A stretch of DNA of 64,000 nucleotides from a virus, in the IMG/VR virus record IMGVR_UViG_3300036766_001793, positions 1 to 64,000 of that record, one strand, 5' to 3'. The notes under the pieces are model-generated. The model was given only the letters and a program-made list of their open reading frames with translations. It made no database searches and was not told the DNA's origin. Each line of letters opens with the position of its first letter. The first letter of the stretch is position 1. A program made the translations under genes and the position numbers. Below, one piece after another: positions 50,470-58,202 of the stretch.

Positions 50470-50967
50470 TTAGTGAACCTCTCCGTACACGCCGAATGTG
50501 AATGCCGCGCCGCCCGCGTCGGTGAGAGTCGCCCGCAATCGGATCAGGTCTCCGGCCCATGCGCCTGGAGTCGCCCCGGCGCCCACATCATTCGTCACGT
50601 TGGCGTAAGTCGCAGCCGTGCCCGCCGAGCACGCGAGCGCCTGGTAGGGGACACTTGTAGTCCCGAGAATCTGGACGAAATGAATGACATTGAACCATGA
50701 GCCCCCCTCGTCCATCGATGAGTCGACATAGAGATCGAGCTTGTCCCCGGCGGCGGCCGCCGCCGCGGTGATCACCAAATAGATGTGCAGCTGCTGCCAG
50801 CCTCCCAGTGGGAGCTTGATCGTATTGATGATGGTGTTCGTGCCGAGGCCCACTGGCATCAAGGCGGTCTCATACAGGACGAAATCACGTCCTATGAGCA
50901 CGCGTAAAGATTCGCGCGAGGTCTGGTCATCTTCCCCATAGATCACTTGATCGAGTGTCGTTTTCAT
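50470..50967 (-). CDS. Head decoration/fibre-like protein, paralogue A, 165 aa
   Basis: ATG at 50965-50967, 1 nt after the upstream stop. Beta-sandwich-like: VLYETALMPVGLGTNTIINT IKLPLGGWQQLHIYLVITAA and LIRLRATLTDAGGAAFTFGV YGEVH. About 35-40% identical by eye to the next gene upstream. Both are less GC-rich than their neighbours. Confidence 0.6.
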   Translation of the reverse strand: MKTTLDQVIYGEDDQTSRESLRVLIGRDFVLYETALMPVGLGTNTIINTIKLPLGGWQQLHIYLVITAAAAAAGDKLDLYVDSSMDEGGSWFNVIHFVQILGTTSVPYQALACSAGTAATYANVTNDVGAGATPGAWAGDLIRLRATLTDAGGAAFTFGVYGEVH

Positions 50968-51465
50968 CTAGTGAATGCTCCCATACACGCCAAATGAAAA
51001 CTGGGCGAGCGTGCTGTCATTCACGAAGGTGGCCCGCAGTCTGAGGGCGTTTCCACACCAGTTAGCAGGTGGTACTCCGGCCGCGATGTTGCCGCTGACG
51101 TTCGCGTAGCTCCCGGATCCCATCTGCGATACCACCAGGTTCTTGAGTGGCACCACCATGTTGCCCTTTAGCTGGTTGAAGTGGACGAGATTGTACCAGT
51201 GGACGTCATCTATCATGCTATCGACGTAAAGATCGAGCGTGTCCGCCACCGTGCTGGCCGCCGCGGTGACACGCAGATAGAGGTGGAGCTGCTCCCAAGA
51301 TTTCTCCGGAATACGAATGACATGAATGATCGAGTTCGTGCCGAGGCCTGCCGGCATCGGTTCCGTCTCGTACAGGGCGAATTTCATGCCGAGCAATTTC
51401 CGAGTGGCACCTCTTTCCATGTCATCGATTTCTCGATAGATGGCCTGGTCCACGTTTCTAGTCAC
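50968..51465 (-). CDS. Head decoration/fibre-like protein, paralogue B, 165 aa
   Basis: GTG at 51463-51465 with GGAGGTTTTAGGCATC before it. FALYETEPMPAGLGTNSIIH VIRIPEKSWEQLHLYLRVTA and LRLRATFVNDSTLAQFSFGV YGSIH align along their length with paralogue A, so this is a tandem duplication. Role in the capsid or neck is by position only. Confidence 0.6.
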   Translation of the reverse strand: MTRNVDQAIYREIDDMERGATRKLLGMKFALYETEPMPAGLGTNSIIHVIRIPEKSWEQLHLYLRVTAAASTVADTLDLYVDSMIDDVHWYNLVHFNQLKGNMVVPLKNLVVSQMGSGSYANVSGNIAAGVPPANWCGNALRLRATFVNDSTLAQFSFGVYGSIH

Positions 51466-51541
51466 GATGCCTAAAACCTCCAAAAACGAAAGAGGGACCG
51501 GAAATCGAATCCAATCCCCCTTTTCCTTTCGGCTCGCCGGT

Positions 51542-52546
51542 TTAGATCGGTACCGCCACGATGTCGGCGGCGGTGTCTGTGACCTTGTTGCGCCACACGT
51601 CGCCGGTCGAGGGCTTGTACCCCTTGGCGACGGTCACGTTCCCCACGGCGTCGGCGAAGATGTTCCCCGTCACGTGGTTGCCAGTGGCAGGGTCCACCGT
51701 GTAGGCGAGGTTGACGGTGACTGGGTGGGCGGAGACGTGGTAGGCGGTCATGAACCGGTTGTCCGCCACCACGCACCGACTGCCATTGAAGGCGACGTCG
51801 TTCGTGTTGCCGTCGAAGACGCACCTGCGGATGGTGTTCCTGAGCGGCGCCGCTATGGACACGTTCGTGGCCACGATGGCGGATACCAGCTGGGCGAACT
51901 CGCAGTCCTCCACGAGGTAGTGGTGGTTGCCGCCGTAGTCCTCGATGCCGATGCCGCCGGCGGAGCCGAAGGCTACGTTCCCGATGAACTTGCAGCCTCC
52001 CACGATGAAGTGGCTGGAGTCCGGGTGCGCCGCGTCCTCGGCCCTCCAGGCCTTGATAGCGGAGTAGCCGGTCTGCGGCACGAAGAGGATGTTGCGGAAC
52101 TCCCAGCCCTGCTCGTGGATGATGACGAGCGGGGCGTTCCCGGCGACCGCGGCCTGCTTCCAGCGCGCGCCGTCGTCGTGGCGCGGGCGGCCGCCGGCGT
52201 AGCCGATGACCTTCACGCCCTGCACCCCGAGGGGCGCCGAGATCTGCTCGGCGACGACGCCCTTGACGTAGACGGTGCCGTTGTCGGCGACCGCCGCGAA
52301 GGCGGCGGCCATGGTCTGGAGGGCCGTCTCCGGGCTGACCCCTGAGTGCAGGTCGCTCCCGGAGACGGTGTCCACCCAGAGGACGTTCGGCTGCGAGAAG
52401 AGCCGGGCGAAGTTGAAGGCCAGGCCGTCGCGGACGCCCATCCTCGTCACGTAGAAGAAGGCCTCGGGGATGCCCTGGTCCTGGACCCCGTAAACCTCGA
52501 TAGGCTTGATGCCAGCCACGCTGTCGTAGTCTATGCTCGAGACCAT
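51542..52546 (-). CDS. Right-handed beta-helix protein, 334 aa
   Basis: ATG at 52544-52546 after GATGAGGGGAC. From residue 55 on (VLWVDTVSGSDLHSGVSPET ALQTMAAAF) it has the G-S-D...G.SPETALxT start of pectate-lyase-like helices, followed by coils such as FIVGGCKFIGNVAFGSAGGI, LVEDCEFAQLVSAIVATNVS and TIRRCVFDGNTNDVAFNG. Probably a fibre or enzyme on the virion; lies among head genes. Confidence 0.75.
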   Translation of the reverse strand: MVSSIDYDSVAGIKPIEVYGVQDQGIPEAFFYVTRMGVRDGLAFNFARLFSQPNVLWVDTVSGSDLHSGVSPETALQTMAAAFAAVADNGTVYVKGVVAEQISAPLGVQGVKVIGYAGGRPRHDDGARWKQAAVAGNAPLVIIHEQGWEFRNILFVPQTGYSAIKAWRAEDAAHPDSSHFIVGGCKFIGNVAFGSAGGIGIEDYGGNHHYLVEDCEFAQLVSAIVATNVSIAAPLRNTIRRCVFDGNTNDVAFNGSRCVVADNRFMTAYHVSAHPVTVNLAYTVDPATGNHVTGNIFADAVGNVTVAKGYKPSTGDVWRNKVTDTAADIVAVPI

Positions 52547-52629
52547 GTCCCCTCATCCCCCCGGTTGGCTGGCCCGCTGGCCCTTCTCGGCCGCGAGCGC
52601 TTTTGCGTCTGTCTGACGGTCAGTACCTG

Positions 52630-53100
52630 CTAGATGCCGTCGTCGTATGACCCGTACGTGTGCGCCCTGGCGTTCTGGTCGTAGACGGGGATGTCCACCC
52701 CGACCCTGACGGAGATGGACCCCGGGGCGGCGGCGTTGTCGCCCGGGAACACCCCCACGACCGTGACCGGGGTCCCGGCCGGGATCCTGCGGTTGGCGGC
52801 TGTGACGCTCACGGCGGTCGGCACCTGGAGGACGAAGCCGTCCGGGTCTATCTGCGTGCAGACCTTCACCGCGCCGGAGACCGTCCCCTTGTAGAGGTCG
52901 ACCGTGTTGGACGTGCCCGCGGGGGCGGCCCCGACGGTGACCTCGATGTCCATGACGTCGACGTCCACCTCCCACGGCCCGAGGACGTGGATGTAGGTGC
53001 CGCTCCCGGCGAGGGCGTCTACCAAGTTGGCCTGGCCGAACCTGAGGGCCTCGACGCCCTTGCCGACCTCGGACCTCACCCTGTTCCTGGGGGTGCTCAT
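52630..53100 (-). CDS. Putative head-associated protein, 156 aa
   Basis: ATG at 53098-53100 after GTAGGAGAATGCAGAG. FGQANLVDALAGSGTYIHVL GPWEVDVDVMDIEVTVGAAP AGTSNTVDLYKGTVSGAVKV is beta-rich, like capsid decoration or trimer proteins. The 120 nt upstream hold no gene but a hairpin (GCGGGCTTTTTCCCGC, about 53195-53210). Confidence 0.6.
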   Translation of the reverse strand: MSTPRNRVRSEVGKGVEALRFGQANLVDALAGSGTYIHVLGPWEVDVDVMDIEVTVGAAPAGTSNTVDLYKGTVSGAVKVCTQIDPDGFVLQVPTAVSVTAANRRIPAGTPVTVVGVFPGDNAAAPGSISVRVGVDIPVYDQNARAHTYGSYDDGI

Positions 53101-53221
53101 CTCTGCATTCTCCTACGCCATTGCCTCTTTCGCCGCCTGCCGGCGGCCGGGCTATGGGACTCCCGTAGGTTACACCTTGCGGCGCCCGAGGGCGGGAAAA
53201 AGCCCGCGGGCCGAAGAAAAG

Positions 53222-53428
53222 TCACCGTTCCGCGGAGGGGCGGCCCGGCGGAAGCCCGCGGCAGCGGCAGACCAGGTAGCGCCCGCCCTCCCCGCCCGCC
53301 CAGTGGGCGTGGCCGAACGGCTCGTACCCGTGCCTGAACCGCGGGTCCCGGCAGCTGGAGCAGTGGCGCGGCTCGCCGCGCTGGCCAGGGTGGTGCCAGA
53401 AGGAGCCCTCCACCGCCTCACTCGGCAT
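53222..53428 (-). CDS. Zinc protein, 68 aa
   Basis: ATG at 53426-53428 overlaps the upstream gene by 11 nt. GEPRHCSSCRDPRFRHGYEP and YLVCRCRG form a CxxC...CxC site. Function unknown. Confidence 0.6.
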   Translation of the reverse strand: MPSEAVEGSFWHHPGQRGEPRHCSSCRDPRFRHGYEPFGHAHWAGGEGGRYLVCRCRGLPPGRPSAER

Positions 53429-53696
53429 CGGCCAGCTCCGCCAAGACCTCAGCGTGGCAGGTCTCCGGGGCGCACCAGCACCCGAGCACCAGGCCCTTCA
53501 GCTCGTGCAGGCTGGCCACCAGATCAGGCTGCTGGACCACCCACGCCCGGTACTTCCCGATGACCTCCTCGCGCGTCCCGTCCCTGCCGATGGAGAATGG
53601 GTTGCCCCACCTCGAGGGCCTCCCAACGTACACGTCGTAGAGCCTGGCCCTCTTGACATTCACGACCTCAGTCAACCCATTGGCCCCTCTCAGCAT
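53418..53696 (-). CDS. DUF4326 protein, 92 aa
   Basis: ATG at 53694-53696 overlaps the upstream TGA. EVVNVKRARLYDVYVGRPSR WGNPFSIGRDGTREEVIGKY RAWV...ELKGLVLGCWCAPETCHAEVLAEL is the full DUF4326 signature. Family function is not established; it often sits near nucleotide-metabolism genes, as here. Confidence 0.85.
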   Translation of the reverse strand: MLRGANGLTEVVNVKRARLYDVYVGRPSRWGNPFSIGRDGTREEVIGKYRAWVVQQPDLVASLHELKGLVLGCWCAPETCHAEVLAELADAE

Positions 53697-54028
53697 GTGA
53701 TGCACCAGCCCCTCGCGGTCGCCCGCCCGCACCGTGGGCAGGCCCGGTTCGTGACGGACTCCCACGCCGTCGGCTTGTACCGCGGTGGCCCGGGCCTCCT
53801 CGTGGCTCCCGCATCGGCCTCCCCAGCGCCCCGCATCACCTGCCCCTCGGTCATCCCCAGCTCGGCGCCCATCCTGACCACGGACTCCCTAGTGACGTAC
53901 GCAGCCCGATCCACCCTGACGACGGTCAGCTTGTCGTCCCTCATCCATTTCTGGACGGTCCTCCCGGAGGTGAACAGGCGCCTGCAGACCTCGGCGGTGG
54001 TCATCATCTCGTCGGCGGCCTGCGTCAT
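53690..54028 (-). CDS. Excisionase/MerR-like HTH protein with C-terminal zinc knuckle, 112 aa
   Basis: ATG at 54026-54028. MMTTAEVCRRLFTSGRTVQK WMRDDKLTVVRVDRAAYVTR ESV is a classic Xis/MerR winged-HTH (TTxEVxxxLxxSxxTVxKW). It ends in CPRCGRATARGWCITC. It probably regulates the local operon. Confidence 0.7.
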   Translation of the reverse strand: MTQAADEMMTTAEVCRRLFTSGRTVQKWMRDDKLTVVRVDRAAYVTRESVVRMGAELGMTEGQVMRGAGEADAGATRRPGPPRYKPTAWESVTNRACPRCGRATARGWCITC

Positions 54029-54462
54029 GGCCCGCCGCCGGCGCCGCCGCCCCTGTTGAAGAGGACCACCTCGCCGACCACGTCCAGGCCCCTCTCCAGG
54101 CATGCGGCCCTCAGCTCGGAGAGCGTTCGCCCGGTCGTCCTGACGTCGTCGAGGAGGACGACCCTGGTGCCGGCTGGCGGCCGCGGGCTCCACTCCACGC
54201 CGTGGCCCTTCGGGTTCCACAGGTATCCGGTCCCGACGGTGGCTAGCATGATGGCGCCGCCGGTGCCGGTGGCCACCGGGAGGGCAGGGCCGAACGCGGA
54301 GATCTTCCGGTGCAGGAACTTCCTGAATGTCTCCGGGTGCTCCAGCATCGCGGCCCTGCAGTCCACGTACGTGCCGGCCCGCAGGCCGGAGCTGAGCCTG
54401 AAGTCCCCCTCGAGTGTGTGCCTCCTCAGGATCTCCAGTATGTCGCTGTCCGTCACGTCCAC
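54025..54462 (-). CDS. Phosphoribosyltransferase (orotate PRTase-like), 145 aa
   Basis: GTG at 54460-54462. The PRPP-binding loop VVLLDDVRTTGRTLSELRAA CLERGLDVVGEVVLFNRGGG is unmistakable, and FRLSSGLRAGTYVDCRAAML matches the start of PyrE-type enzymes. It is shorter than PyrE (about 210 aa). Substrate unknown (orotate or another base or nicotinate). Confidence 0.8.
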   Translation of the reverse strand: MDVTDSDILEILRRHTLEGDFRLSSGLRAGTYVDCRAAMLEHPETFRKFLHRKISAFGPALPVATGTGGAIMLATVGTGYLWNPKGHGVEWSPRPPAGTRVVLLDDVRTTGRTLSELRAACLERGLDVVGEVVLFNRGGGAGGGP

Positions 54463-54809
54463 ATTACCACCGTCACTTCCTTCCCCGCCCGCCTGGCCCT
54501 CGCTATGGAGTCCGCGGTGCCGCGGCTCTCCCCGTCCCAGAAGGCTACAAGCCTGTCGCTAGCGTCCACTATCAGCTGGTTCCTGGCGTTGGCGCGGCGT
54601 GCGAACTCGCCCCGGCTCGCCGCGCCCTCGGCGTCGACCCGGTAGATCTCGGTCGCCATCCCCAGCCTCCCGGCCTCCTTCTCCGCCACCGAGTCCACCC
54701 CGAGGGCGCCCCCGCTGACGACCACCGTGCCCGGCTGGAGGCCGCGCACGTACCTCGCCACCTGGGCGAGGTCCCCGAATCCGCGGGAGCCGACGATGCC
54801 TACCTTCAT
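54453..54809 (-). CDS. SLOG-family protein (DUF2493/YspA-like), 118 aa
   Basis: ATG at 54807-54809. MKVGIVGSRGFGDLA, VVVSGGALGVDSVAEKEAGR LG, RNQLIVDASDRLVAFWDGES RGTADSIARARRAGKEV: this is the YspA branch of the SLOG nucleotide-binding superfamily (SGGAxGVD...AFWDGxSxGT). Such proteins are thought to bind nucleotides or nucleotide-derived signals. Confidence 0.8.
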   Translation of the reverse strand: MKVGIVGSRGFGDLAQVARYVRGLQPGTVVVSGGALGVDSVAEKEAGRLGMATEIYRVDAEGAASRGEFARRANARNQLIVDASDRLVAFWDGESRGTADSIARARRAGKEVTVVMWT

Positions 54810-54817
54810 GTGCCCTG

Positions 54818-54823
54818 ATAGTA
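54818..54823 (-). promoter_or_regulatory. -10 box TACTAT
   Basis: TACTAT ends 8 nt before the ATG of the SLOG gene, close to leaderless geometry. Confidence 0.5.
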
Positions 54824-54843
54824 CCGGGGCCGCGGGCAAGCGA

Positions 54844-54869
54844 AAGGGGGCCTGTAGCCAGGCCCCCTT
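54844..54869. terminator. Strong 11-bp hairpin between lysis and SLOG operons
   Basis: AAGGGGGCCTG, loop TAGC, CAGGCCCCCTT. It lies just after the holin gene's stop. On the minus strand it is followed by TCGC, not a U-run. Confidence 0.7.
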
Positions 54870-54894
54870 GGGGGTGGTCGCCGATCAGTGGACG

Positions 54895-55284
54895 TTAGCC
54901 GGTCTGGCCCGAGACGCCGCTAGATGCGCCGTCCCCCGGGCCTCGCTGGAGGATCTGGCCGGCGAGGCCGGGGATGCTCGTCCCGGCCATGGCGGCGATG
55001 TTGTTGACCACCCCGGCGGCGGATGCGCCGACCGCCAGGGCGTAGACCGCGGCGCTCGCCGTCGGGCTCAGCACGAACGCCGCGCCCCACGCGGCGCCCA
55101 TCCAGAGGCTCTTCTTCGCGATGTCGAACACGCGGCTCCAGTCGAAGGCGTTGCTCTTGAGCGCCAGGAGCACCCCCGTGACGAACTCGAGCGCCAGGAG
55201 GGTGACGAGCCACTGGACCATGGTCGGGTCGTAGGCGGCGAAGATGTCGCCCCACGCCCTGACGGAAGAATCTGCGATGCCCAC
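54895..55284 (-). CDS. Holin, 129 aa
   Basis: ATG at 55282-55284. Three hydrophobic segments: MVQWLVTLLALEFVTGVLLA (about 22-41), SLWMGAAWGAAFVLSPTASA (about 58-77) and AVYALAVGASAAGVVNNIAA (about 78-97). The phrase LLALEFVTGVLLALKS(N) is typical of phage holins that sit beside the amidase. Co-transcribed with the endolysin. Confidence 0.75.
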   Translation of the reverse strand: MGIADSSVRAWGDIFAAYDPTMVQWLVTLLALEFVTGVLLALKSNAFDWSRVFDIAKKSLWMGAAWGAAFVLSPTASAAVYALAVGASAAGVVNNIAAMAGTSIPGLAGQILQRGPGDGASSGVSGQTG

Positions 55285-55296
55285 TTTGGGCTCCTT

Positions 55297-55527
55297 CTAC
55301 TCCCTGCGGGAGTCGTTGCTGTTGGTCTCGCTGACCGCGGCCTCGAGGGCCTCGATGAGCCTGCTTATCGTTGCGCCGGTCCCGTAGAGCGGGCCCCCGA
55401 CCGCGATCCTCGTGCCCCTCTCGGCATCACCTCCTTTGATGAACGGGACTATCGAGACCCGCCCTCCCTCGGAGGTCCCCACGAAGAGCCCGCCGCCCTC
55501 CAGCAGGACTTCCGCGGGGAGGCGCAT
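55297..55527 (-). CDS. Hypothetical protein, 76 aa, in the lysis operon
   Basis: ATG at 55525-55527. MRLPAEVLLEGGGLFVGTSE GGRVSIVPFIKGGDAERGTR then a helix (ATISRLIEALEAAVSETNSN). Lies between endolysin and holin genes. Function unknown. Confidence 0.65.
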   Translation of the reverse strand: MRLPAEVLLEGGGLFVGTSEGGRVSIVPFIKGGDAERGTRIAVGGPLYGTGATISRLIEALEAAVSETNSNDSRRE

Positions 55528-55529
55528 CG

Positions 55530-56369
55530 CTACATCAGGTCCGCGGCGCCGGGGTCCGTGGCGACGAGCTGCATGACGCGGCCCCTCTTAACCACGGCCG
55601 CGTTGAGGCTGTCGTCCGCGAGCGCGAGGCCCTCGCCCGGGATGCGCCCGAGCTTGACCAGCTTGTCGTAGACCAGCTTCATGTAGTCGTAGTCGCCCCA
55701 GGCGACCCCGGTGATCTTCTTCTCCTGCGGTGACATCCCGGTGTTCCCCTCCCTGAGGGCCGCGAGCCCCCTGGCGTACCTGTCGCTCGCGCAGGCCGTC
55801 GGGTCGTACCCGTACCTCGCGGCGACCTGCTTGTGCTGGAGGAGGTTGTCCCCCTCCACGAGCCTGAACGGCCGGCCAAGGCGCCTGCTGTTCCATCCCT
55901 CCAACGCCCCGACGTACTCCGTCCAGGTGGCGACCTGGAGGTCGTTCATAGGTTCCCCGAAGTTCTGGGTCCCGTCCGGCAGGTAGCCGCCTCCCTCCAT
56001 CTCCATGGAGAGGAACCGCTCGTTGGCCTCGCTCCCGCCGCTCGTCCAGGTGCTCGAGGTGAGCGGGTACATCTGGATGAGGGTCGCGTAGCCGGCCGTC
56101 ACGGTGTCGAACTTCCTGAGGACCACCTGGACCGAGGCGGCCGCGTAGGGGGTGAACCTGTAGACCCCGTAGGCGGGGTCGTAGTAGGTAGACGTGTCCA
56201 TGAACCTGTTGGGCACGCCGTCCTGGAACTCAGACTCCTGCCCCACGATGGAATGCAGAGCGAACGAGTCCCCGGCGTTCCTGCGGCTGTTCTGCTTTCC
56301 CGGGATGCCTGGGATCTGCACGACCATCGGGCCGTGGACAGTCCCCGCCTCGTCGATCTCTATGGTCAT
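55530..56369 (-). CDS. Endolysin, N-acetylmuramoyl-L-alanine amidase-like, 279 aa
   Basis: ATG at 56367-56369 after AGGGGGTTGGGG. FALHSIVGQESEFQDGVPNR FMD, YAAASVQVVLRKFDTVTAGY, ANERFLSMEMEGGG and GEPMNDLQVATWTEYV match Amidase_2/PGRP folds (HS..G first ligand, N..+xEMEG, NDxQ). The C-terminal 100 residues (ITGVAWGDYDYMKLVYDKLV KLG) are a probable cell-wall-binding region. Confidence 0.75.
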   Translation of the reverse strand: MTIEIDEAGTVHGPMVVQIPGIPGKQNSRRNAGDSFALHSIVGQESEFQDGVPNRFMDTSTYYDPAYGVYRFTPYAAASVQVVLRKFDTVTAGYATLIQMYPLTSSTWTSGGSEANERFLSMEMEGGGYLPDGTQNFGEPMNDLQVATWTEYVGALEGWNSRRLGRPFRLVEGDNLLQHKQVAARYGYDPTACASDRYARGLAALREGNTGMSPQEKKITGVAWGDYDYMKLVYDKLVKLGRIPGEGLALADDSLNAAVVKRGRVMQLVATDPGAADLM

Positions 56370-56386
56370 CCCCAACCCCCTGGGCT

Positions 56387-56392
56387 GATACT
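56387..56392 (-). promoter_or_regulatory. -10 box TAGTAT
   Basis: TTAGTATCAGCCCAGGGGG upstream of the endolysin. Confidence 0.5.
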
Positions 56393-56443
56393 AACAGTGC
56401 GCCGGCCAGCCCTCCCGGCGAAACCCTCGCGGCCGCCCGCCGG

Positions 56444-56641
56444 TCAGACGGCCTTCTGGCCATGGTACACAGCTGAGGCGATGTGGAGTGCGGCGGCGGC
56501 CGACAGCAGGGCGGTGGCGGCGACCTTCGCGGCGAGGCGCCTGGCCCTCAGGACATCGGAGACGACCACGTAGACGGCGACCCCGGCAGCCGCCATGTGG
56601 AGGGCCGCCCAGGCGGCCTGGAACTGCCTGCCGGGCGGCAT
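56444..56641 (-). CDS. Two-helix membrane protein near lysis genes, 65 aa
   Basis: ATG at 56639-56641. Two hydrophobic segments (QAAWAALHMAAAGVAVYVVV; VAATALLSAAAALHIASAVY). As a neighbour of the endolysin it may be a second holin or antiholin; that is inference. Confidence 0.6.
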   Translation of the reverse strand: MPPGRQFQAAWAALHMAAAGVAVYVVVSDVLRARRLAAKVAATALLSAAAALHIASAVYHGQKAV

Positions 56642-56726
56642 GCTCACCCTGGGGAGATGGCCCACCTGGCGCCCCCTGCTCCTGGCCTATAGGCCACACT
56701 CTAGGCCTGGCCGCCCGGACGACAAA

Positions 56727-56743
56727 GCCCCGCCTAGCGGGGC
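56727..56743. terminator. Hairpin GCCCCGC-CTA-GCGGGGC
   Basis: On the minus strand GCCCCGCTAGGCGGGGCTTTG follows the gene ending at 56789, i.e. a stem with a short U-run, the most canonical terminator in the window. Confidence 0.7.
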
Positions 56744-56788
56744 CCTGCCGAGCTGGAGAGGTACTGCCAGCGGGGTGATCTTACGCCG

Positions 56789-56977
56789 CTAGATGGCCGG
56801 TGGGGCCCCGACGACCGCCACGTACCGCTCCCTGGTCCCGTGGATCTCCTGGACGACGAGGGGCCCGGGCTCGCTGGGGAGGAAGGCCGCCTGCCCCACG
56901 TAGGGCATCCTGTAGGGGTAGTTCGCTTCCCGGCGGAGCACCTCGCCGGTGGTCGTCTGGTAGACTAGCTCCGTCAT
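56789..56977 (-). CDS. Hypothetical protein, 62 aa
   Basis: ATG at 56975-56977 overlaps the upstream stop. MTELVYQTTTGEVLRREANY PYRMPYVGQAAFL is beta-rich. Function unknown. Confidence 0.6.
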   Translation of the reverse strand: MTELVYQTTTGEVLRREANYPYRMPYVGQAAFLPSEPGPLVVQEIHGTRERYVAVVGAPPAI

Positions 56978-57210
56978 CGCTGGGGCGCCTCCGCGGATGT
57001 GGGTTGCTGTCCATCGTACCGCGCGCCGCCCCCCGGCGCCACCCGGCCCCTGATCGCCTCCAGCTCCGCCGGGACGGTCCCGGTGTAGATCCGCGGGTAC
57101 TGCCAGGCCGGGTCGTGGACGTTCCACGGGGACGGGGAGACCGCCTCCTTCGCCACGGCGTAGCACAGGTAGGCGGCGACCGCCAGCTTGGCCTTAGTCC
57201 TGCCGGACAC
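56974..57210 (-). CDS. Hypothetical protein with hydrophobic N-terminus, 78 aa
   Basis: GTG at 57208-57210. SGRTKAKLAVAAYLCYAVAK is a basic start plus short hydrophobic helix, then a Pro/Trp-rich soluble part. Could be membrane-anchored. Function unknown. Confidence 0.6.
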   Translation of the reverse strand: MSGRTKAKLAVAAYLCYAVAKEAVSPSPWNVHDPAWQYPRIYTGTVPAELEAIRGRVAPGGGARYDGQQPTSAEAPQR

Positions 57211-57212
57211 GC

Positions 57213-57404
57213 CTAGTGGCCGGCGGTCGGCCAGGGCTCGAAGGCCTCCGGCGCCGGGGCGTAGCCGACGTTGTGCCCGGACGCGCCGCAGGCGCAGCGC
57301 CGCGTCACGAAGCGCCCGCGCGCCTCGTAGTCCCGGGCGGTCGCGGGGTCCCCGTTGGCGGCAGAGTAGGCGTAGCGGTGCTTGTGGAGGGTGCGCGATA
57401 GCAT
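57213..57404 (-). CDS. Hypothetical protein, 63 aa
   Basis: ATG at 57402-57404 after CTAGGAGCCAGC. RTLHKHRYAYSAANGDPATA RDYEARGRFVTRRCACGASG H: basic with CACG and several His, probable zinc site. Promoter TAACAT lies upstream (57432-57437). Confidence 0.6.
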   Translation of the reverse strand: MLSRTLHKHRYAYSAANGDPATARDYEARGRFVTRRCACGASGHNVGYAPAPEAFEPWPTAGH

Positions 57405-57429
57405 GCTGGCTCCTAGAGGGTTGGTGAGC

Positions 57430-57642
57430 CTATGTTACCGCATTCAGTACCATCTGTATGCTGCCGGAACCGCTTCCTGCGCGGATCATGCGCTCCACCA
57501 CGTCGTCGTCCAGCTCGGCCTCCACCCAGCCCTTCGCGGTCACCCCGACGACGGTGCCGACCCTCTCGCCGTTCAGGTTCACCGGGCAGCCCGGGACGAG
57601 CGGCACGGAGCCATAGACGCTCATGTCGAACCTGGCCCGCAT
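57430..57642 (-). CDS. Small beta-rich protein, 70 aa
   Basis: ATG at 57640-57642 after CAGGAGGCCTCCC. MRARFDMSVYGSVPLVPGCP VNLNGERVGTVVGVTAKGWV EAELDDD recalls the small jelly-roll or SH3-like phage proteins encoded near capsid proteases. Function unknown. Confidence 0.6.
   Translation of the reverse strand: MRARFDMSVYGSVPLVPGCPVNLNGERVGTVVGVTAKGWVEAELDDDVVERMIRAGSGSGSIQMVLNAVT
57432..57437 (-). promoter_or_regulatory. -10 box TAACAT
   Basis: TGCGGTAACATAGGCTCACC, with ACTGAATGCGG just before it, the same pre-(-10) sequence as the nucleotidyltransferase promoter. Confidence 0.55.
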
Positions 57643-57704
57643 GGGAGGCCTCCTGAATGGACGGTCGGCGGCGGGGCCCTGGTCGCCCCGCCGCCGCCGC
57701 GCCC

Positions 57705-58202
57705 TTATCTTACCGGGCGGCGCGCCCCTCTGATCCAGTCCTCGAGCCTTCTGGCCTCGTCGGACTTGGCGGCCTGGAACTCTGCCCTGGTCATGAGCGG
57801 CCTGGCGTCCTGGTCGAGCTCCTGGACCCCGTAGTCCCGCACGAGCCTGCGGACGCGGTCCCACCTAGCGCCCTCGGGCCTGGCGGCGCTCGGCTCGATC
57901 GCCCTGTACCCGAGCCCCCTGAGGAACCCGTAGGCGAGCCCGGCGGCCCTGGCCTCAGGTCGGACCTCGGCCCGGCGGTGGGCGCGGAGCCCGGCGCGCC
58001 AGCGCCAGTGCCTGTAGTCGACCCTGGGCCTCTTCCTGGTCCCGTAGGGCTTCCCGTCCACGACGGTCGGCTCCGGCCTCGCGTCGGCCTCCGTGGGCCT
58101 CCTGGAGCGGCCCTGGCCCTCCATCCGCCGGATGGTGCGCGCCTCGTCCCCGAGCGAGATGATCTTCACCTTGAGGTAGACCCTCTGGTCCCTGACTTCC
58201 AC
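57705..58202 (-). CDS. Basic hypothetical protein, 165 aa
   Basis: GTG at 58200-58202. VRDQRVYLKVKIISLGDEAR TIRRME is a strand-turn-helix start followed by a basic middle (YGTRKRPRVDYRHWRWRAGL) and a helical end. The VYLKVKxxSLxxEAxxIRxxE phrase is known from uncharacterised phage proteins. Function unknown; possibly DNA- or RNA-binding. Confidence 0.65.
   Translation of the reverse strand: MEVRDQRVYLKVKIISLGDEARTIRRMEGQGRSRRPTEADARPEPTVVDGKPYGTRKRPRVDYRHWRWRAGLRAHRRAEVRPEARAAGLAYGFLRGLGYRAIEPSAARPEGARWDRVRRLVRDYGVQELDQDARPLMTRAEFQAAKSDEARRLEDWIRGARRPVR

Noticed and set aside
52553-52975. A 140-codon minus-strand frame beside the beta-helix gene
   Set aside because: It is a shadow of the 156-aa gene in another frame, rich in Arg/Gly/His and without a ribosome site.
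56789-57020. TACGAT at about 57013 as a promoter for the 62-aa gene
   Set aside because: It lies within the coding sequence of the upstream gene (ARYDG) and is not at leaderless or cassette spacing.
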